From contig DUMC01000162.1 of assembly GCA_012840075.1 (NCBI GenBank), positions 1-38,072 on the forward strand: DNA of 38,072 nt. The letters are read 5' to 3'. A model generated the notes under the pieces. That model made no database searches. It had not been told where the DNA came from and saw nothing but the letters and a program-made list of their open reading frames with translations. Numbering within the stretch: the stretch's first letter is position 1; the number at the start of each line of letters is the position of its first letter. A program made the position numbers and the translations under genes. Shown one piece after another: positions 32,876 to 38,072 of the stretch. Source of the DNA: Clostridiaceae bacterium. Lineage in GTDB: Bacteria; Bacillota; Clostridia; Acetivibrionales; DUMC01.

Positions 32876-35800
32876 TTAATCCGTAATCAATTTTATATCC
32901 TTGTGATAATCCTGCAACGATTTTACATTTTCAGCTTCGAAAGATGCTTCTTTATAAGCTGCTATGCCTTTGGCGCTAGCCAGTGCTGCTGCGAGAGTTG
33001 TTATATATGGTACCTTGTATTTTATCGCTGCTTTTCTAATGTAAGAGTCATCAAACTGGCTGCGTTTTCCTAGGGGAGTGTTTATAACCAGTTGAATTTC
33101 CTTGTTCATAATTCCGTCTATTATATTTGGTCTTCCTTCATATAGCTTATTTATCACTTCAGCTTCAATACCGTGCTCTGCAAGGAATGCTTGTGTTCCT
33201 CTGGTAGCCTTTATTTTAAATCCAAGCTCTGCAAATTTCTTAGCGACTTCCAGAACGCCCGGTCGATCTTGTTCTGCCACACTTATCAAAATAGTGCCGG
33301 AAGTAGGAAGAGGACTTTGGGTTGCTTCCTGGGATTTGAAAAATGCTATTCCGAAAGATTTGGATAATCCCAGAACTTCTCCTGTGGAACGCATTTCAGG
33401 TCCCAATACAGGGTCTACTTCAGGGAACATATTAAACGGAAATACCGCTTCTTTTACACCGTAATGAGGTATTATTCTTGGTGGAATATTTAAAACTACA
33501 GGCTTAGAGTGTAATTTGCTTTGAACCATGATTTGTGTCGCTATTTTTACCATCTGAATATTACATACTTTAGAAACAATGGGTACCGTCCTTGATGCCC
33601 TAGGATTTGCTTCCAGTACATAAACTTTATCATTTGCTATCGCATATTGGACATTAATTAATCCTATAACGTTGAGTTTTTCAGCAATCATTCTTGTGTA
33701 TTCATTTATTGTATCAAGATGTTTTTTAGGGATTGTAATTGAAGGAATCACACAAGCTGAATCTCCCGAATGTATGCCTGCAAGTTCAATATGTTCCATA
33801 ACGGCAGGCACATATGCGTTAACTCCGTCACATATTGCATCTGCTTCAGCTTCTATTGCATTTTCAAGGAATTTATCTATTAAAATCGGACGCTCGGGAG
33901 TTACGTCAACTGCTGCAACTACGTACTGTTTTAACATTTCTTCATCGTATACAATTTCCATACCGCGACCGCCTAGCACATAAGACGGACGGACCATCAA
34001 CGGATATCCGATTTCATTAGCTACTGCCAATGCTTCATCAAGATTGCTTGCCATTCCCGAAGCAGGCATAGGGATATTAAGCTTATCCATAATGTGTCTG
34101 AAGTGGTCCCGGTCCTCTGCCAGGTCTATTACATCAGGCTGAGTGCCGAGTATGCATACCCCTTCTTCGGCTAGCTCTGCAGCTATATTCAAAGGAGTTT
34201 GACCTCCAAATTGTACAATTACTCCAATAGGTTTTTCCTTGTGATAGATATTTAGCACATCTTCAGTTGTCAGTGGTTCAAAATAAAGCTTGTCGGAGGT
34301 GTCGTAATCAGTTGAAACCGTTTCCGGATTGCAGTTTACAATAATTGTTTCAAGACCCATTTCCTTTATAGAAAAAGCAGCATGTACACAGCAATAGTCA
34401 AATTCTATTCCTTGACCGATGCGGTTTGGTCCTCCTCCGAGTACCATTACTTTTTGATTATTGGTTATCGGATTGTTGTCGGTTCCGTTATATGTTGAAT
34501 AGTAATATGCAGCATCATCTTCGGTACCGCTAACAGGTATAGCTTCCCATGCGCCTGTAAGACCTAATTTAATACGCTGTTTTCTGATTTCTTTTTCTGA
34601 AACACCTAAAATCTTGGCAAGATAACGATCGGAAAAACCGTCTTTCTTGGCACGTATGAGAAGGTCGTCGGGAAGAATTGACTCATATTCTTTGTTTGTA
34701 TTTATACAGTTTTCGCCATTTTGGTTTTTATCTTTCCTATATTTGAGAATTTCTTCTTCAAGCATGACCAACTCTTTCATTTGCTCTATGAACCATGCTT
34801 TAATGTTGGTCAAACGGCATATATCTTCAATACTGGCTCCTTTGCGTAAAGCTTCGTAAATTATGAATTGCCGTTCGCTGGTGGCTTCATGTAAGAGTTC
34901 CATCAGCTCATTAAGCGGCATTTCATTATAGTTTTTTGCAAATCCCAATCCATAACGCCCTATTTCCAAGGAACGTATGGCTTTTTGCAGTGCTTCCTTA
35001 TATGTCTTTCCAATGCTCATCACTTCTCCGACTGAACGCATTTGTGTTCCAAGCTTATCATAAGAACCCTTGAATTTTTCAAATGCCCATCTTGGAAATT
35101 TTACGACGACATAATCTCCTGAAGGAGTATATTTATCAAGGGTTCCGTCACGCCAATAAGGTATTTCATCAAGTGTTATTCCTACCGCCAGCATTGTAGA
35201 TATTGCAGCAATAGGAAATCCTGTGGCTTTTGAAGCCAAAGCCGATGACCTTGAAGTCCTTGGATTGATTTCAATTACAACCACTCGTCTTGTATTTGGG
35301 TCGTGAGCAAACTGGACATTTGTTCCGCCTATAACCTCTATAGCTTCAACAATTTTAAAGGCATACTCTTTCAGCCTTTCTTGTAGTTCCTGGCTTATAG
35401 TCAGCATAGGAGCTACACAAAACGAATCACCTGTATGAATTCCCAGCGGGTCAACATTCTCTATGAAACATACTACTACTTTATTGTTTTTGGCATCACG
35501 TACAACTTCCAGTTCAAGCTCTTCCCATCCAACAAGATATTCTTCTATAAGTACCTGTCCTATCATGCTTGCTGATATTCCACGGCTTACAACAGCTCTT
35601 AATTCTTCAACATTATATACTCTTCCGCCTCCTGTACCACCTAAAGTATAAGCAGGACGTACAACCAGCGGATAGCCAAGTTCTGCAGCAATTTCTTCTG
35701 CTTCTTCAATACTGTAGGCAGCCTTGCTACGCGGCATTTCAATACCGAGTTTATCCATTGTTTCTTTAAAAGCTGTTCTGTCTTCTCCTCGCTCAATGGC

Positions 35801-36163
35801 ATCCACCTTAACACCAATTACTTCCACATTATATTTATCTAGAATACCTTCTCTTGCGAGCTGCAGACATAAATTAAGACCGGATTGCCCTCCCAAATTA
35901 GGTAATAGAGCATCCGGCCTTTCTTTTTCAATTATTTTAGCTAATCTTTTTGCATTCAATGGTTCGATATATGTGGAATCCGCAATACCCGGATCAGTCA
36001 TAATAGTTGCTGGATTTGAATTTACCAATACAATTTCGTAACCTAGTTTTTTTAGTGTCTTACAAGCTTGAGTACCTGAATAATCGAATTCACAAGCTTG
36101 TCCTATTACGATAGGACCCGAACCGATAATCATGATTTTTTTAATATCTGTACGTTTTGGCAT
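32876..36163 (-). CDS. carB: Carbamoyl-phosphate synthase large subunit
   Basis: 1095 residues, slightly longer than the usual 1060-1075. It makes carbamoyl phosphate from ammonia (from the CarA glutaminase), bicarbonate and two ATP for arginine and pyrimidine synthesis. Two homologous halves: the first opens KIMIIGSGPIVIGQACEFDY, the second KVMVLGGGPNRIGQGIEFDY. Each has an ATP-grasp domain (VRPAYTLGGTGGGRVYN and MVRPSYVLGGRGMEIVYD). An oligomerisation domain lies between. The C-terminal MGS-like allosteric domain begins at TILISVAEQDRPG. Extra length comes partly from a hydrophilic insert (KNQNGENCINTNKEYES, near residue 475). On the minus strand AAGGAGAGG precedes the ATG. No carA lies on either side in this window. 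Confidence 0.97.
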   Translation of the reverse strand: MPKRTDIKKIMIIGSGPIVIGQACEFDYSGTQACKTLKKLGYEIVLVNSNPATIMTDPGIADSTYIEPLNAKRLAKIIEKERPDALLPNLGGQSGLNLCLQLAREGILDKYNVEVIGVKVDAIERGEDRTAFKETMDKLGIEMPRSKAAYSIEEAEEIAAELGYPLVVRPAYTLGGTGGGRVYNVEELRAVVSRGISASMIGQVLIEEYLVGWEELELEVVRDAKNNKVVVCFIENVDPLGIHTGDSFCVAPMLTISQELQERLKEYAFKIVEAIEVIGGTNVQFAHDPNTRRVVVIEINPRTSRSSALASKATGFPIAAISTMLAVGITLDEIPYWRDGTLDKYTPSGDYVVVKFPRWAFEKFKGSYDKLGTQMRSVGEVMSIGKTYKEALQKAIRSLEIGRYGLGFAKNYNEMPLNELMELLHEATSERQFIIYEALRKGASIEDICRLTNIKAWFIEQMKELVMLEEEILKYRKDKNQNGENCINTNKEYESILPDDLLIRAKKDGFSDRYLAKILGVSEKEIRKQRIKLGLTGAWEAIPVSGTEDDAAYYYSTYNGTDNNPITNNQKVMVLGGGPNRIGQGIEFDYCCVHAAFSIKEMGLETIIVNCNPETVSTDYDTSDKLYFEPLTTEDVLNIYHKEKPIGVIVQFGGQTPLNIAAELAEEGVCILGTQPDVIDLAEDRDHFRHIMDKLNIPMPASGMASNLDEALAVANEIGYPLMVRPSYVLGGRGMEIVYDEEMLKQYVVAAVDVTPERPILIDKFLENAIEAEADAICDGVNAYVPAVMEHIELAGIHSGDSACVIPSITIPKKHLDTINEYTRMIAEKLNVIGLINVQYAIANDKVYVLEANPRASRTVPIVSKVCNIQMVKIATQIMVQSKLHSKPVVLNIPPRIIPHYGVKEAVFPFNMFPEVDPVLGPEMRSTGEVLGLSKSFGIAFFKSQEATQSPLPTSGTILISVAEQDRPGVLEVAKKFAELGFKIKATRGTQAFLAEHGIEAEVINKLYEGRPNIIDGIMNKEIQLVINTPLGKRSQFDDSYIRKAAIKYKVPYITTLAAALASAKGIAAYKEASFEAENVKSLQDYHKDIKLITD

Positions 36164-36563
36164 AGTGAACTGTTCCTCTCCTTACTTTTATATATATACA
36201 TTTTTATATGCATTTTATATATACATGCATTTTGCGTACATATACATTCAGCTTATTTTATGTGCATTCAGCTTATTTTACCTTAAATTCAAATTATGCT
36301 ATTTATACTATACAAAAATATTTTCGGTCATTTAAAATACTTAATGAATTATTATGAATTATTATACGCTATTTTAAAAAATGATGCACATTTTTTTATA
36401 TCAATCTGTAAAAGTTTTAATTTAGTAAAGTTTTTATAGCAAAATTTAGTTAAGTTTTTAAAAATAGCAAAGCTTTCTTTTTTATAATATATTTTACTTC
36501 CGTTGTCAATAGGTGATTAAAAAATCGGTATTTTTAAATTTTCCACATACCGGAGTCCAAAAT
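36164..36563. other. Divergent intergenic region, carB side
   Basis: 400 bases of AT-rich DNA upstream of carB. It contains TATATA/TGCATT-rich stretches and a direct repeat, plus the carB ribosome binding site at 36173-36181. I could not place a convincing carB promoter or a known riboswitch. Confidence 0.4.
36245..36280. repeat. 16-bp direct repeat upstream of carB
   Basis: CATTCAGCTTATTTTA occurs at 36245-36260 and again at 36265-36280, a 20-bp period or two helical turns. It lies 80-120 bases upstream of the carB start and could be a regulator site or a slippage product. Confidence 0.6.
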
Positions 36564-36592
36564 TTGATTTTAACATAATTTAGTGCTATAAT
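36564..36592 (+). promoter_or_regulatory. Extended -10 sigma-A promoter for the ctc leader
   Basis: TTGATT (36564-36569), 17-bp spacer, then TGCTATAAT with the consensus -10 TATAAT at 36587-36592 and the TGn extension. Transcription should start near 36599, which gives a leader of about 325 bases before ctc. Confidence 0.75.
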
Positions 36593-36599
36593 TAATGAG

Positions 36600-36775
36600 T
36601 CGTTATTTTAGATAAAAAGATAAATGGTAAAAAAAATAATTTAATAGTGAATTAAGTACGCATTATAATTTACTGTTAGGCTTGCAGTGTAATCGGCACC
36701 TGTTAAATACCGGGTTCCGAGTATTGATTTAATATTCGGAGCTTGCTGTATTTGGTTAGTACGTATTTTTTTAAT
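36600..36775 (+). ncRNA. Candidate structured leader RNA or small RNA upstream of ctc
   Basis: Within the long predicted leader, 36655-36765 is less AT-rich than its surroundings and structured. 36713-36725 pairs with 36731-36743 to form a 13-bp stem (centre TCCGAGTATT/AATATTCGGA, a few G-T wobbles, loop GATTT). Other possible short pairings exist, such as TACG at the left flank with CGTA at the right. A run of seven T follows at about 36765. It matches no riboswitch family I recognise. Confidence 0.4.
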
Positions 36776-36923
36776 TTAAATTTAATTTTTGTTTAATTAT
36801 TTTATTAGCATTTATACAGTCAAAAATGTGTAAAAATTGCATAAAAAAGGCAAACTATATTTAAAATATTTTGGTATGTTTAAGTACACATAAATAAATA
36901 TATACAAAGGAGGGCTGATTTAA

Positions 36924-37565
36924 ATGCAAGAAACAGGAACTATTAATGCGGAAATAAGGGAAAGAATAAGTAGAGGTATAAACAGACGATTAAGAAGAGA
37001 TGGTTTTATACCTGCGGTAGTTTATGGAAAAGGAATAGATCCTATTCCTATTACTGTAAAAAGGACTGAACTAAAAGGGATCTTAACCAGATTCGGGAGA
37101 AGTGCAATATATAATCTTAACATAACAGGTCAGGAGCCTTGGACAGTAATTGTAAAAGAAATACAAAATCATCCTGTAACAGAGGAAATTACACATGCCG
37201 ATTTTCAGAGAATATCTCTAACTGAAAAAATTAAGATTGAAGTGCCGATTAAAATTATCGGAAGAGAACTTGTTGAAAGTAAGCGATTACTTGTAATACA
37301 ACAGTTAGATGATTTAACTGTAAGATGTTTGCCTACTGAAGTTCCTAAGTCAATTGATGTAGATGTAACTGCAATGGAAGACGGTGATGTCGTTACAGTA
37401 GCTGATCTTAAGATTCCTGAAGGTGTGGAAGTAGAAGATGATCCTGAACAAATAGTTATTTCAATAATTGAAGCTAAGGAACATGCTGTTGAAGAGGAAG
37501 GTACCGAAGAAAGTGCTGAAAGTGCCGAAACTGCTGTAGGAGAGAAAGAACAAGCAGGTAGCTAA
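36924..37565 (+). CDS. ctc: 50S ribosomal protein L25 / general stress protein Ctc
   Basis: 213 residues. Binds 5S rRNA in the large subunit; the long Ctc form is stress-related in Bacillus. The N-terminal L25 domain (about 4-92) includes RRLRRDGFIPAVVYGKG and the conserved HADFQRIS. The C-terminal TL5-type beta domain (about 95-185) includes VPIKIIGRE and GDVVTVADLKIPEGVEVEDD. An acidic Glu/Ala-rich tail of about 25 residues follows. AAAGGAGGG before ATG 36924 is strong. The extended -10 promoter at 36564 and a possible second one (TTGTTT 36789-36794, TATACA 36813-36818, 18-bp spacer) would drive it. A terminator at 37644 follows. Confidence 0.94.
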   Translation: MQETGTINAEIRERISRGINRRLRRDGFIPAVVYGKGIDPIPITVKRTELKGILTRFGRSAIYNLNITGQEPWTVIVKEIQNHPVTEEITHADFQRISLTEKIKIEVPIKIIGRELVESKRLLVIQQLDDLTVRCLPTEVPKSIDVDVTAMEDGDVVTVADLKIPEGVEVEDDPEQIVISIIEAKEHAVEEEGTEESAESAETAVGEKEQAGS

Positions 37566-37643
37566 AAGCTAAAAGTGGTGAAAATTCAGAGAAAACTTTA
37601 TTTTCAACAATTAAAGTAAAATAAGTTATTTACTATCAAGAAT

Positions 37644-37690
37644 AAGCCTCTGTATCCATCAAAAATAGTGGATTACGGAGGTTTCTATTT
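37644..37690 (+). terminator. Probable terminator after ctc
   Basis: AAGCCTCTGTATCCA (37644-37658) pairs with TGGATTACGGAGGTTT (37669-37684) with wobbles and one bulge, followed by CTATTTATC. The T-tract is short, so termination may be partial. Confidence 0.65.
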
Positions 37691-37911
37691 ATCTATTAAT
37701 AGGATTAATATTTTGACCTAATAACATTACATTACGGCTTTATTTGAAAATAACAACTTATTTGATACCGAGATTACAAGGAATTAAACAACAAACTAAT
37801 TTTAATGGATTAACAGGAAACTTTAATTATTTACTATGAGAAATGTTCTCATGATAATTTATTGATATATTTATTATTTTGATATAAATATAGCAATTTT
37901 ATAAAAACACA
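37691..37911. other. AT-rich region downstream of ctc
   Basis: No gene, RNA or clear repeat is visible in these 220 bases before the edge promoter. Confidence 0.5.
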
Positions 37912-37940
37912 TTGACACGATTGTTAAAATAATGTATACT
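37912..37940 (+). promoter_or_regulatory. Near-consensus sigma-A promoter at the right edge
   Basis: TTGACA (37912-37917), 17-bp spacer, TATACT (37935-37940). It points out of the window; transcription should begin near 37947, leaving at least 125 bases of leader before any gene. No start codon with a ribosome binding site is seen before the edge. Confidence 0.75.
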
Positions 37941-38072
37941 TAAATCGTAAAAGATAAAAGTTTTAAATATAATAGATTTTTAATATATTTGTTCGACGTA
38001 TAATAATATGTAATTATTCATGTATGATCTTCCTTAAGAGCAAGAGTAAAGAAAAAACAAAAATATTAGAGA

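Noticed and set aside
32744-36286. Plus-strand open frames in and next to carB
   Set aside because: Antisense to the conserved carB reading frame or AT-rich edge sequence with no ribosome binding site.
36164-36563. Known riboswitch or PyrR-type attenuator upstream of carB
   Set aside because: No anti-terminator/terminator pair or recognisable consensus is visible on the carB strand.

Overview
The window looks like a low-GC, spore-forming clostridial chromosome, probably from the Ruminiclostridium/Acetivibrio-type plant- or glycan-degrading Clostridia. This is inferred from strong AT bias, GGAGG-type ribosome binding sites, a SpoVM-like peptide convergent with rpmB (the Bacillus/Clostridia arrangement), a protein with three SLH domains, YesN/LplBC-type sugar uptake genes and clostridial GACGGTTCTC hairpin repeats. 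No tRNA, rRNA, phage gene or CRISPR array was seen.

Layout. 1-5961: a 5'-truncated FGGY kinase, a GH123-like (DUF4091) hydrolase, a GH20-like hydrolase and a glycosylasparaginase. 6172-6846: a PHP phosphoesterase. 6926-10791: an OmpR-type regulator, a sensor kinase and a membrane-anchored HtrA protease. 10798-10944: a hairpin repeat cluster. 10983-13007: core genes nth, a PsbP-like membrane protein (minus), spoVM and rpmB (minus). 13483-18311: a YesN regulator, a fragment of its sensor kinase, one LplC-type permease and a sugar-binding lipoprotein interrupted by a stop. 18443-22679: a second GH123-like protein, xylulokinase and a DUF4163/DUF3298 protein. 22762-28539: a 5'-truncated LplB-type permease, an LplC-type permease without a normal start codon, a secreted carbohydrate-binding-like protein and an SLH surface protein. 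28667-32737: a GH2 hydrolase, a Gfo/Idh/MocA oxidoreductase and a GNAT acetyltransferase. 32876-37565: carB (minus) and ctc/rplY behind a long leader. The right edge holds a strong promoter for a gene outside the window.

How the genes fit together. Four enzymes point to N-acetylhexosamine-containing glycans: two GH123-like proteins and one GH20-like protein, all with an Asp-Glu pair expected to act by substrate-assisted catalysis on N-acetyl sugars, plus an aspartylglucosaminidase for the GlcNAc-Asn linkage. None has a signal peptide, so degradation should be intracellular after import. The import side is damaged: the sensor kinase and LplB are truncated, the binding protein has an internal TAA, and the second LplC lacks a standard start. 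The hydrolases look intact. The block therefore reads as a glycan-utilisation region whose uptake and sensing arm is decaying or has been rearranged, set between conserved housekeeping genes.
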